Of a stretch of 64,000 bases of DNA, positions 13,196 to 22,316 are shown one piece after another. Made by a program: the position numbers and the translations under genes. This DNA comes from Paracoccaceae bacterium. GTDB taxonomy: Bacteria; Pseudomonadota; Alphaproteobacteria; Rhodobacterales; Rhodobacteraceae. The first letter of the stretch is position 1, and each line of letters starts with the position of its first letter. The stretch covers positions 1 through 64,000 of the forward strand of contig JAOADN010000001.1 of NCBI GenBank assembly GCA_026417295.1, read 5' to 3'. The notes below the pieces were generated by a model. That model did no database searches. It saw only the letters and a list, made by a program, of their open reading frames with translations, and was not told where the DNA came from.

Positions 13196-13382
13196 CGGTG
13201 CCGGCCGGCGCCGGTCAGCACCTGTCATGAAATCGCGGTCCGATGGCCGCGGCTCCCAGACTAAGTCCCTCGGGGTGCATGAACTGACCCGGGCCCGGTC
13301 TCCATCGATGCCATGAGGGTGCGTACCGTCCGACCTGCGTGCGGCATGCTGCGGCACTTGCGGGGAAAACGGACGACTGCCT

Positions 13383-13763
13383 TCAGAGCCAGGTAACCTC
13401 GCCTGCGGCGCGAACGGCGTCGCCATGACTCCTGCCCGCACCTCGGGCGCGGACCTCTTCCATCCGGACGGTTGCGAAGACCGCGTCCGCCGGGACCTCT
13501 GCCGCATCGCCCAGCGCTGCCGCTAGCCCGGCGACCAGGCGGGAATACTCGTCAAGGACCTGTGCGATGCGATCGAAGTCCTGCAGCTGTCGGGCAGCCC
13601 GTGCAAAGATCCGTTCGCTGCCGGGCAGGTCGAAGAGGATCTCCTCCAGTCGGCGCAGGTCCTCGGCAAGTCCGGCAATTCCGTCGGCCAGATTGGCCAG
13701 AAGGCCTGATGCGTCGACACGCCCTTCCACACCCCGATCCGCTGTGTCTCCAGCCTCCATCAC
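13383..13763 (-). CDS. Uncharacterised chemotaxis-operon protein (126 aa)
   Basis: ORF overlaps the cheY2 stop (ATGA) at the distal end of the che operon; helical, no family recognised. Confidence 0.65.
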   Translation of the reverse strand: MMEAGDTADRGVEGRVDASGLLANLADGIAGLAEDLRRLEEILFDLPGSERIFARAARQLQDFDRIAQVLDEYSRLVAGLAAALGDAAEVPADAVFATVRMEEVRARGAGRSHGDAVRAAGEVTWL

Positions 13764-14146
13764 AGACGCCCGACCACGGCCTCGATGCAGTTGCGGAGGT
13801 CCGGAACCCCGAATGGCTTGAGCAGCACGTTGTTCATGCCGAGCCGCCGGCCCGCCTCGATCGTTGCGGGATCTGCGCGGCCGGTCACGAGAATGAATCC
13901 GATCGCTCGCGTAGAAGGACGGGAGCGGAGCTGGGCTAGCAGGCCAAGGCCATCGAGCTCTGGCATGTTGAAGTCCGACAGGACGAGATGGGTAGGAGAG
14001 GATTCGAGGGCCGTCACGGCGCGCAGCCCCGTCGTCTCGAAGCCGACATGACGGATGCCGATTTCCTCCAGCGCCTTGAGAAGAAGGCCGCGGCTGGTCG
14101 ACATGTCGTCGACGACCATAACACGAAGGGTCTCACGCAGCGACAT
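13760..14146 (-). CDS. CheY-like response regulator
   Basis: RVMVVDDMSTSR, LVLSDFNMPELDG, LLKPFG. Confidence 0.92.
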   Translation of the reverse strand: MSLRETLRVMVVDDMSTSRGLLLKALEEIGIRHVGFETTGLRAVTALESSPTHLVLSDFNMPELDGLGLLAQLRSRPSTRAIGFILVTGRADPATIEAGRRLGMNNVLLKPFGVPDLRNCIEAVVGRL

Positions 14147-15011
14147 CCGGCCCCGATTGCAGGCAGTCCTGCCCGATCAGCCGGTAGGATGTGATCCCTT
14201 CCAGGGCAAATCGGCGCGCCGTTGCCCCCGAGAGGCGCTCCGAGTGACCGAGGACAAGCCAGCCGCCGGGCGTCAGCGCCGCGGCGAACCGATGGGCAAG
14301 GGCAGCCTGCCTCTCGCGCGAGAAGTAGATCATCACGTTCCTGCAGAAGATGACATCGAACTTGCCCTGCATCGGCCAGGGTGCATGCAGGTTGAGAACA
14401 CCGAATCTGACAAGCCGGCGGATCTCCTCGCGCACGGCATAGCCTTCTTCGTCGCGACGCAACCATCGTGTCGCCACAGGCTGCGGTACCGGCCCCACAC
14501 ATGAGCTTGCATATCGCGCTGCCCTTGCCGTCCTTATCACCCGCGCGTCGATGTCGGTGCCGAGAACCCTGATATCGGCGTGCGACATGTCCGGGATGGC
14601 GTCCGCCAGTGTCATGGCTATCGAATAGGCTTCCTCCCCCGAGGCGCAGCCGGCCGACCAGAGCCTTACACGGCCGCCGGATCCGATGCGGGCAGCCAAG
14701 GATGGAAGGATCCTCGTCCGAAGGAAGTCGAAATGGTGTCGTTCGCGGAAGAAGTGGGTCACGTTGGTCGTGAGTGCCCCGATCATCTCGGCACGTTCTG
14801 CGGCCCCGTCCGGCCGGCTGACGTAATCGATGTAGGCTTCGTAGCTTGCAAGCCCCAGAAGCCGCAGGCGGGGAAACAGCCTGGAATGGATCATGCTGCC
14901 CTTGTCGGCGGGGATGTCGAGGCCCGCATCGGCGTCGGCGATCTCGGCAATGCGGGCCATGACCGCGGCACCAGGTGCCGCCTGGAACACCTTTGGCACT
15001 GGCGTCGTCAC
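14133..15011 (-). CDS. cheR: Chemotaxis methyltransferase CheR
   Basis: TNVTHFFRERHHFDFL, LWSAGCASGEEAYSIAMTL, FDVIFCRNVMIYF. Confidence 0.95.
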   Translation of the reverse strand: MTTPVPKVFQAAPGAAVMARIAEIADADAGLDIPADKGSMIHSRLFPRLRLLGLASYEAYIDYVSRPDGAAERAEMIGALTTNVTHFFRERHHFDFLRTRILPSLAARIGSGGRVRLWSAGCASGEEAYSIAMTLADAIPDMSHADIRVLGTDIDARVIRTARAARYASSCVGPVPQPVATRWLRRDEEGYAVREEIRRLVRFGVLNLHAPWPMQGKFDVIFCRNVMIYFSRERQAALAHRFAAALTPGGWLVLGHSERLSGATARRFALEGITSYRLIGQDCLQSGPDVAA

Positions 15012-15484
15012 GCCGTCACCCCCAATTCGGGGGCCAGGACCGCATGGAGGTCCAGGAGGCGGAGCATCCGATCATCGATCACCGCGAGCCCTGCCACGCA
15101 TCCTGCCCCCTGACAATCACCCAGGGCGGGTGGCGGCTGGAGGGCTTCCGGCGAGACCGTGACGATATCGGAGACAGCGTCAACAAGCAGGCCGGTCTGC
15201 CGTGTCGCCACCTCGGCCACGATGATGACGTTGCGTGCATCAGGCACAACCGGGGCCATCCCGAGACGACTTGACAGGTCGATGACGGGGAGGACGGTCC
15301 CGCGCAGGTTGATCAGACCACGCAACCAGGGCGGTGCGTGCGGCAGGGGAGTTGCCCGTGTCCATCCCCGGATCTCGCGGATGGTGCGAATGTCCACGCA
15401 AAAATCCTGCTCGCCCAGACGGAAGGAAAGCAGTTCGAGCTCGGCCCTGTGCGTGGTGCCGTCCGGTGACTTCATGCGCGTCAT
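15008..15484 (-). CDS. cheW: Chemotaxis coupling protein CheW
   Basis: LSFRLGEQDFCVDIRTIREIRGW, GLINLRGTVLPVIDL. Confidence 0.95.
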   Translation of the reverse strand: MTRMKSPDGTTHRAELELLSFRLGEQDFCVDIRTIREIRGWTRATPLPHAPPWLRGLINLRGTVLPVIDLSSRLGMAPVVPDARNVIIVAEVATRQTGLLVDAVSDIVTVSPEALQPPPALGDCQGAGCVAGLAVIDDRMLRLLDLHAVLAPELGVTA

Positions 15485-17727
15485 CCCGCCTTCAGCAGCG
15501 CCTCTGCCTCGGTCGTCTGCGTCCTTCGCCCGATCAGTTCGGCCGGATCGAGGATCAGTGCGACGCGCCCGTCACCAAGGATCGTGGCGGCGGCGACTCC
15601 GGGCATCCCGCCGATGGCGCCTCCAAGACCCTTGATGACGATCTGGCGTTGCTCGTTGATCCGGTCGACGACCAGCGCGGCGCGTGACCCATCCTCATCT
15701 GCAACGAGAATGGCGGTTGCGCCCGCGAGACCGTCCTTCGGGCTTGCCAGTCCAAGGGCGCTGCCCAGATCGATTACCGGCACATACGCGTCGCGCAGTC
15801 GGACAAGGACACTGCCCGCTCCGATCCATGCAAGGTCGCGGCGGCTGATGATGGCTGTCTCGACGATACAGGATAGCGGCAGGACCAGCGTCTCGCCCCC
15901 CGCCGTGATCACCATTCCGTCCATCACGGCCAGGGTCAGCGGCAGGCTGATGGTGAATGTCGTGCCGGCACCGAGTTCCGTGGCGATGGAGATCCGGCCA
16001 CCCATGGCCGCGATCGCGCGTCGGACGACGTCCATTCCTACCCCCCGGCCGGACAGGTTCGATACCGTCGCCGCGGTGGAGAAGCCGGGCAGGAAGATGA
16101 GGTTGTCGATTTCGGATTCGGTGAGACCTGCGTCCGCAGCGACGAGGCCGCGTTCCTCGGCCTTCCGGAGGACCGCCGCGCGATCGATGCCCCGGCCGTC
16201 GTCTGCGACCTCGATGAGGACCCGTCCCGAACGGTGCCGCGCGGAAAGCCTGATCGTGCCCTGATCGGTCTTGCCGCAAGCCCTGCGTGTCACGGCGTCC
16301 TCGATCCCATGATCCACCGCGTTCCTGATCATGTGGGTCAGCGGATCTGCCAGACGCTCGATCACGGTCTTGTCGATCTCGGTTGCCTCTCCCTCAGTCA
16401 CGAGGCGGATCTCCTTTCCGACTGAGGCGGCGCTTTCGCGGAGGATCCTGGCGGCACGCTGAAACAGCGGCTTCACCGGCTGGGCGCGGATCATCATGAC
16501 GCTATCCTGTATGTCGCGGATCAGTACCGAGAGCGCATCGATGCCCGCGGCGACCGGACTGCCGGAGCCGATCCCGGCTTCCGCCATGCTTTGAGCCAGC
16601 ATCGCCTGGTTGATCACCAGCTCGCCAACCTGGTTGACGAGCCGGTCGATCCTTTCCAGCGCGACGCGCACCGTTGCCGCGTCGGAGATGGCGGACACGC
16701 CGCCTGCCGAAAGGCTTTGATGACGGTCCGAAAATGTGATCGTCGGCGACGCAGGGGGCGCAGGCCTCTCCGCCCCGGGCGTCACCCCCGAGCGGCCAGG
16801 GTCTGCACCATCCCGCGCATCGCCCGGGTCAACGGGGTTCGTGCCCGGGTCATCCTGATCGGGCCCGGAACTGACCGCGCCGGGGGAGGTGCGCCCCGAC
16901 CTGATGCTGATCTCGCAAAGGCCCTCGATGAATTCGAAGGTGTCGAGGATGTCTGCCTCGGGGACGTTGCCCTCGAGCTCCACGGTCCAGGACAGGTGGG
17001 ATTCCAGTAACCGGAGATCATCGAATTCAGGCAGGCCGGACGTGTCGCATCGGATCACCGACGGACCGAGCGACTGCAGCACACGAAGGACGTGAACCAC
17101 GTCATTGCCGGTTTCGAAAAGGGCATCGTGTGGACGGAGCCGTATCGTCCAGACACCGGGCGGAGATTGCGCGGTTCCTGATCCTGGCGCACCCGTCCCG
17201 TTCCCGGACTGATCTGGTTGATGACCCGCTGGCGCGAGCCCGGCAATGTCGAGCTTCACGGGCACGAAGACAGGTCTTTCTGACGGGCTGGAAGGCAGGC
17301 CGGTCGGGAAGCCCGCCTCTCGCGGCGGCGCCGAGGCAGACTGACGCTCGAGCTCGGCAAGGATCGCCTCGCGCCCTGGGGGCGCCGGCAGGCCGTCGCG
17401 TGCGGCCCTCACCAGATCTGCAAGCATGTCCGCGGCACGAAACAGCGCAGCCGTATCAGTCTCTCCGGCTACCCCGGCGCCGCTGCGCAGGGTGTCCATC
17501 ACGGATTCGAAGCGGTGCGCGAAGCCGACAAGCTCTTCCAGAGCAAAGGCACCGGCGCCGCCCTTGATCGAATGTACCGCCCGGAACGCGGTATTGATGG
17601 TCTCGGGATCGCTCGATCCCGCCTGCAGGTCGGTCAATGCGTCCTGCAGGGATTCGAGCAGTTCCTCGCATTCGACGAAGAACGAGTTGCGAATTTCGGC
17701 AAGCGGATCAGGCCCGGGATCTGCCAT
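15481..17727 (-). CDS. cheA: Chemotaxis histidine kinase CheA
   Basis: HPt box AVHSIKGGAGAF, HMIRNAVDHGIE N-box, DDGRGID, SGRGVGMDVVRRAI, CheW-like C-terminus. Confidence 0.96.
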   Translation of the reverse strand: MADPGPDPLAEIRNSFFVECEELLESLQDALTDLQAGSSDPETINTAFRAVHSIKGGAGAFALEELVGFAHRFESVMDTLRSGAGVAGETDTAALFRAADMLADLVRAARDGLPAPPGREAILAELERQSASAPPREAGFPTGLPSSPSERPVFVPVKLDIAGLAPAGHQPDQSGNGTGAPGSGTAQSPPGVWTIRLRPHDALFETGNDVVHVLRVLQSLGPSVIRCDTSGLPEFDDLRLLESHLSWTVELEGNVPEADILDTFEFIEGLCEISIRSGRTSPGAVSSGPDQDDPGTNPVDPGDARDGADPGRSGVTPGAERPAPPASPTITFSDRHQSLSAGGVSAISDAATVRVALERIDRLVNQVGELVINQAMLAQSMAEAGIGSGSPVAAGIDALSVLIRDIQDSVMMIRAQPVKPLFQRAARILRESAASVGKEIRLVTEGEATEIDKTVIERLADPLTHMIRNAVDHGIEDAVTRRACGKTDQGTIRLSARHRSGRVLIEVADDGRGIDRAAVLRKAEERGLVAADAGLTESEIDNLIFLPGFSTAATVSNLSGRGVGMDVVRRAIAAMGGRISIATELGAGTTFTISLPLTLAVMDGMVITAGGETLVLPLSCIVETAIISRRDLAWIGAGSVLVRLRDAYVPVIDLGSALGLASPKDGLAGATAILVADEDGSRAALVVDRINEQRQIVIKGLGGAIGGMPGVAAATILGDGRVALILDPAELIGRRTQTTEAEALLKAG

Positions 17728-17731
17728 CGCG

Positions 17732-18097
17732 TCACCCGGCTACCATGTCGATCGCGCGGATGAGCTTCGCCGCATCGAAAGGCTTGACGATCCATCCCGT
17801 GGCCCCGGCGGCCCTCGCGCGTGCCTTCAGCTCGGGGGCGCTTTCGGTCGTCAGGATCAGGATCGGAGTTGCACGGAAGCGATCCCGGGCGCGCACGGCC
17901 TCGATGAAGCCGAACCCGTCGAGACGGGGCATGTTGATGTCCGAAATGATGACATCCGGGTCCGTTTCGTCGAGGAGGTTCAGACCCTGCTGCCCATCCT
18001 CGGCGAGGGCCACGGCGTGCCCGGCCTCGGATAGAGCCATCCGCAACAGGTCCCGGATCGTGCGGCTGTCATCCACCGCGAGGACCCGCAGGGTCAT
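17732..18097 (-). CDS. cheY: CheY response regulator
   Basis: LRVLAVDDSRTIRDLL, DVIISDINMPRLDGFG, GWIVKPFD. Confidence 0.94.
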   Translation of the reverse strand: MTLRVLAVDDSRTIRDLLRMALSEAGHAVALAEDGQQGLNLLDETDPDVIISDINMPRLDGFGFIEAVRARDRFRATPILILTTESAPELKARARAAGATGWIVKPFDAAKLIRAIDMVAG

Positions 18098-18402
18098 GCC
18101 TGTTGCCCGCCGCCAAGTCCACCGCTTCCGATGCCGAATGTCACCAGAGCCTTCGAAAAAGCGGCGGACCTGTTTGTCACACGGAAGGGAAGGCCCATCG
18201 ATCGCCAGTGCCGTTCTGCCGAAAGCAGGACCTGAAGGCAGAGGGTTCCGAGGTGTTCCACGGCATGGGCGTCGATGACCACGGGTTGACCGAGGCGTTC
18301 CCGCAAGGCCGCAAGCACGGCCCGGGCCTGCGAAAGGCCCAGCCTCTCCGGAAGAAGGAGTGGCTCCCCGTAGATTCCGTCCGCCTCTTCCGCCATGGGC
18401 AC
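18094..18402 (-). CDS. STAS-domain protein, first gene of the che operon
   Basis: STAS-like VVIDAHAVEHLGTLCLQVLLSAERHW; overlaps cheY start. Confidence 0.75.
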   Translation of the reverse strand: MPMAEEADGIYGEPLLLPERLGLSQARAVLAALRERLGQPVVIDAHAVEHLGTLCLQVLLSAERHWRSMGLPFRVTNRSAAFSKALVTFGIGSGGLGGGQQA

Positions 18403-18455
18403 CGCCCGCAGTCCTTCTGCGACCCCGCTCCTGTCATCCAGTTACCCTGCCGGGG

Positions 18456-18470
18456 TTAAGGCGTGTTTGA
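18456..18470. promoter_or_regulatory. TTAA-N7-TTGA, CtrA-box-like motif upstream of the che operon
   Basis: ttaaggcgtgtttga read directly; about 54 bp upstream of the first che ORF. Confidence 0.35.
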
Positions 18471-18503
18471 CGTTTGCGCTGGCGGTGATCGGACCTTGGC
18501 GGG

Positions 18504-19478
18504 TCAGACGTTCCGGGAGGCCAGATATGCTGCACAGCCGGCGAGGGCCGCGTAGTCATCCTCGACGACATGGAGCGAGAATGAGTCCATGAAATCCGAG
18601 AAGCGCCCCTTGTCCCGGAAGGCCTCGAGCAGACCGAACGTCTGGAAATGCGGCTCGAAAGCCCGCGCGACGCCGCCGATGAGGTAGAGCCCGCCGAACG
18701 GGAGGTGAATCAGGGCGAGATTGCCGAGCACCTGCCCGAGCAGGCGGACGAAAGTCCGGCCAGCTTCCGTGGCGATGGGATTGGTTCCCTCGGCAATCGC
18801 TGCCATGGTTTCTGCAGCAGAGAGGTTCGCCGTACTTCCCCTTTCCTCGGCGACCCAGGCAAAGATCCGTTCCAGCCCGCGGCCCGACAGCGCGTCCTCG
18901 ACACCTGCAAATCCATGCGCGCGCTCGACGAAGCGTGCAAGTCGCAGATCGGCGTCCTCGCGCACCGGCAGGCCGGCATGACCGCATTCCGAGGCCGCCA
19001 CGATCCGCCCGCCAGGTCCTTCGTGGACCGGCGCAGCATTGAAGCCCGTTCCGATTCCGACCACCAGGCGGGACAGGCCCGGCCGCGGCTCCTCGAGACC
19101 CCTGAACACCGTCCGAAGCGCGCCGGGCCCGAGATGGTCGAGGCCGTGTCCCTGCGCCTGGAGGTCATTCAGCACCGCGACCCTTTCCGCGCCTGTCGCC
19201 CGGGCAACCGCATCGCCGTCGATCGTCCAGTCGAGGTTCGTCATGCGCGCAACACCGTCTCGAACCGGACCGGCCGCGGCAACGCAGGCCCCAGCACAGT
19301 CGGAGACGCCCGTTTCCTGCATGAAGCGGCGTATCACGGCGATGAGGTCGGCGTGTTCCGCATTGGCGAATCTCCTGACCGTTTCCCGCAGGATTCCGGG
19401 GCCTTCTGCCAGCGCGACGCGCGTATTCGTCCCGCCGATATCTGCCACGATGGACGTGGCGTTGTCCGGATAGGTCAT
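18504..19478 (-). CDS. glk: Glucokinase
   Basis: IVADIGGTNTRVALAEG, VAVLNDLQAQGHG; start corrected to 19478. Confidence 0.93.
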   Translation of the reverse strand: MTYPDNATSIVADIGGTNTRVALAEGPGILRETVRRFANAEHADLIAVIRRFMQETGVSDCAGACVAAAGPVRDGVARMTNLDWTIDGDAVARATGAERVAVLNDLQAQGHGLDHLGPGALRTVFRGLEEPRPGLSRLVVGIGTGFNAAPVHEGPGGRIVAASECGHAGLPVREDADLRLARFVERAHGFAGVEDALSGRGLERIFAWVAEERGSTANLSAAETMAAIAEGTNPIATEAGRTFVRLLGQVLGNLALIHLPFGGLYLIGGVARAFEPHFQTFGLLEAFRDKGRFSDFMDSFSLHVVEDDYAALAGCAAYLASRNV

Positions 19479-19548
19479 CGGTCGGCCATCCTGCAGGCGC
19501 TCCCCCATACAGTGGGACCGAGGGCGCAGGAAGCGGTCCCGCGTCCGG

Positions 19549-20589
19549 TCATTGCGAGGCCGCCGGCCCCGGGCCGGTCGACATGCCGACAACGAGTGTC
19601 GCCTCGAGAAGACGGCTTTGCGGCGGTGAATCTGGGTTGGCGGCGGCAATGATGGACAGAAGCATCTCGGCCGCCCCGCGACCCGCTTCCCTGACCGACG
19701 AGCGCGTCGCGGTGAAGATCGGCACATCCTCGCCATTGCGCAGGTAGCTCAGCTCGTCATCGTGCGTCACGACCGAGACGTCGCGCCCCATGCGCAGGCC
19801 GGCTTCCTCGATGGCGCGACGCACCCCCAGAGCCGAGATCAGCGAAGCCGTCAGGAATGCCGTGGGCCGATCCGGCGCCGACAGCAGTTCGCGTGCCGTC
19901 CTGTAGCCGTATCCCTCCGTCATCTCCTCCGACCGCATCAGCCGGTGATCGGGCGTTATGCCGCGACGCTCCAGGGCCGACAGATAGCCCGTGCGCCGGC
20001 GGACCGCGAAGTCCATGTATTCGAGGCCATTCACCAGCGCGATGCGCCGATGCCCGAGATCGAGGAGGAATTCGGTAGCCCGTTCGAAGGCCCGGCGATT
20101 GTTCACGTCGAGCCACGAATAGGGGATGGTGCATCCGGTCGATCGCCCATGCACGACGAAGGGCAGGGCGATGTCGTGCAGCAGCGGAATGCGCTGGTCG
20201 TCAAGCTTCGGGCCGTGAACGATGACCCCGTCCACCGTCCCCTTTGCCTTCAGGTCCCTGTATGCCCTGGCCTCGTCTGCGTCGGAAACGACCGACAGGA
20301 CCATGTCGTAGCCCGCCGAAGAGTAGACTTCGCCGGCACCCGCGATGAAGTCCGCGAAGATCGGGTTGACGATCTCGTGCTTGGTCGACAGCGGGATGAT
20401 GTGCCCGATCGCCATCGCCCGCCCCGTGGCCAGGCTCTTTGCACGCATGTTCGGGCGGTAGTTGTGCCGCCGCGCGGCATCCATCACCCTGCGACGGGTT
20501 TCTTCGTTGACCTCCGGATAGCCGTTCAGGGCGCGGCTCACGGTCGTCTGCGACAGGCCGAGCTTCTCGGACAGTTCCTTGAGATTCAT
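19549..20589 (-). CDS. aglR: LacI family transcriptional regulator (AglR-like)
   Basis: MNLKELSEKLGLSQTTVSRALNGYPEVNEETRRRVMDAA HTH; divergent from aglE. Confidence 0.88.
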   Translation of the reverse strand: MNLKELSEKLGLSQTTVSRALNGYPEVNEETRRRVMDAARRHNYRPNMRAKSLATGRAMAIGHIIPLSTKHEIVNPIFADFIAGAGEVYSSAGYDMVLSVVSDADEARAYRDLKAKGTVDGVIVHGPKLDDQRIPLLHDIALPFVVHGRSTGCTIPYSWLDVNNRRAFERATEFLLDLGHRRIALVNGLEYMDFAVRRRTGYLSALERRGITPDHRLMRSEEMTEGYGYRTARELLSAPDRPTAFLTASLISALGVRRAIEEAGLRMGRDVSVVTHDDELSYLRNGEDVPIFTATRSSVREAGRGAAEMLLSIIAAANPDSPPQSRLLEATLVVGMSTGPGPAASQ

Positions 20590-20612
20590 CGCAGAATGGG
20601 GATCCCGGCCGC

Positions 20613-20626
20613 TCAAAGCGCTTTCA
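20613..20626. promoter_or_regulatory. LacI-type operator core AAAGCGCTTT upstream of aglR
   Basis: tcaaagcgctttca read directly. Confidence 0.65.
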
Positions 20627-20788
20627 ATCTGCAGACAGATTACGCAGAGGTGCCCGGGGGGTCAACGCAATCGTTTGCGCATCAGGCGTTTCTGCATGTG
20701 CGAGAATGGCAATGCAAATTCGGCTGCCGTGCCCGGTCGCCCCGTGTTATCGTTTGACAAGTGTCGGCATCTCGGTAACTCTGGCGCA

Positions 20789-20804
20789 TCCAAAGCGCTT
20801 TGGA
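20789..20804. promoter_or_regulatory. LacI-type operator, 16-bp perfect palindrome TCCAAAGCGCTTTGGA upstream of aglE
   Basis: Read directly; same AAAGCGCTTT core as the site near aglR. Confidence 0.75.
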
Positions 20805-20868
20805 ATTGATTCCAATGCCGCTCGGATTTGCCAAGGCGCGAGACGGCGCCGCTATCTGGGAGGATAGT

Positions 20869-22221
20869 ATGAAATCCAGACTTTTCGTGAGCGCCGCGGC
20901 GCTTGCGCTTGTCGCTGGTGCGGCTTCGGCCCAGGACTTCAAGTTCCCGATCGGCGAGGGCGGGTTCAACTGGGACAGCTACAAGGCCTATGACGAGGCA
21001 ACCAACCTTGACGGGCAGACGCTGACAATCTTCGGCCCGTGGCGCGGCGAGGACCAGGTGCTCGTCGAGTCGATGCTGGCCTACTTCTCGGCCGCGTCCG
21101 GCGTGAAGGTGAACTATTCGTCGTCAGAGAACTACGAGCAGCAGATCGTCATCGACACCCAGGCAGGCAGTCCGCCGGACATTGCCGTCCTGCCGCAGCC
21201 CGGTCTGATCGGGGATCTCGCGTCGAAAGGGCTGCTGACTCCCCTCGGTGCCGAGACCGAGGCCTGGCTCAAGGAGAATTACGCGGCAGGCGAAAGCTGG
21301 GTCGGACTTGGTACCTACAAGGGGCCGGATGGAAATGCCACGCTTTATGCCTTCCCCTACAAGATCGACGTGAAGTCGCTTGTCTGGTACGTGCCGGAGA
21401 ACTTCGACGATGCCGGGTACAAGGTTCCCACCACGATGGAGGAACTGAAGGCCCTGACCGAGCAGATCGTCGCGGATGGCGGGACGCCCTGGTGCATCGG
21501 CCTCGGTTCTGGTGGGGCGACCGGCTGGCCGGCGACCGACTGGGTCGAGGACATGATGCTTCGCACGCAGCCGGCTTCCGTCTACGACCAGTGGTATCGT
21601 CACGAGATCCCGTTCAACGATCCGGCGGTGGTTGCGGCGATCGACGAATTCGGGTGGTTCGCGAAGAACGACAAGTTCGTCGCCGGCGGCGCAGCGGCCG
21701 TGGCATCGACCGACTTCCGCGACAGCCCCAAGGGCCTCTTCACCTCGCCGCCCCAGTGCTACATGCACAAGCAGGCCTCGTTCATCCCGTCCTTCTTCCC
21801 GGAAGGGACGCAGCTCGGCACGGATGCGGATTTCTTCTACTTCCCGGCCTATGCGTCGAAGGAAGCGGAGCTCGGCAAGCCCGTGCTCGGGGCGGGGACG
21901 CTCGCCATGATCACGAAGGACACCGAGGCCTCGCGCGCCTTCATCGAATGGCTGAAGACGCCGATCGCGCACGAGATCTGGATGGCTCAGTCCGGGTTCC
22001 TCACGCCGTTCAAGTCCGCCAATACCGAGATGTATGCGAATGCCGCGCTGAAGAAGCAGGGCGAGATCCTGCTTGGCGCCACGACCTTCCGCTTCGACGG
22101 TTCGGATCTGATGCCGGGCGCAGTCGGTGCCGGAACCTTCTGGACCGGCATGGTGGACTACACGTCCGGCAAGTCGGCTCAGGAAGTCGCCGACGCGATC
22201 GAGGCGTCCTGGCCGAAATGA
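20869..22221 (+). CDS. aglE: Alpha-glucoside ABC transporter substrate-binding protein
   Basis: Signal peptide MKSRLFVSAAALALVAGAASA, GPWRGEDQVLVESMLAYFSAASG, GSPPDIAVLPQPGLI. Confidence 0.92.
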   Translation: MKSRLFVSAAALALVAGAASAQDFKFPIGEGGFNWDSYKAYDEATNLDGQTLTIFGPWRGEDQVLVESMLAYFSAASGVKVNYSSSENYEQQIVIDTQAGSPPDIAVLPQPGLIGDLASKGLLTPLGAETEAWLKENYAAGESWVGLGTYKGPDGNATLYAFPYKIDVKSLVWYVPENFDDAGYKVPTTMEELKALTEQIVADGGTPWCIGLGSGGATGWPATDWVEDMMLRTQPASVYDQWYRHEIPFNDPAVVAAIDEFGWFAKNDKFVAGGAAAVASTDFRDSPKGLFTSPPQCYMHKQASFIPSFFPEGTQLGTDADFFYFPAYASKEAELGKPVLGAGTLAMITKDTEASRAFIEWLKTPIAHEIWMAQSGFLTPFKSANTEMYANAALKKQGEILLGATTFRFDGSDLMPGAVGAGTFWTGMVDYTSGKSAQEVADAIEASWPK

Positions 22222-22237
22222 TCGGCTGATCTCGACG

Positions 22238-22263
22238 GGCGGGCCCGGCAGTCCGGGCCCGCC
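22238..22263 (+). terminator. Intercistronic hairpin, 11-bp perfect stem (GGCGGGCCCGG-CAGT-CCGGGCCCGCC)
   Basis: Read directly between aglE and aglF. Confidence 0.75.
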
Positions 22264-22316
22264 TTCGGCCGCCCGGGGAGGGGTGGGCGGGTCAATCCGC
22301 GTTCGGGGAGGGACGG

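Noticed and set aside
19514-19540. GGGACCG-N13-CGGTCCC inverted repeat between aglR and glk
   Set aside because: Short stem with long loop and no T-tract; not clearly functional.
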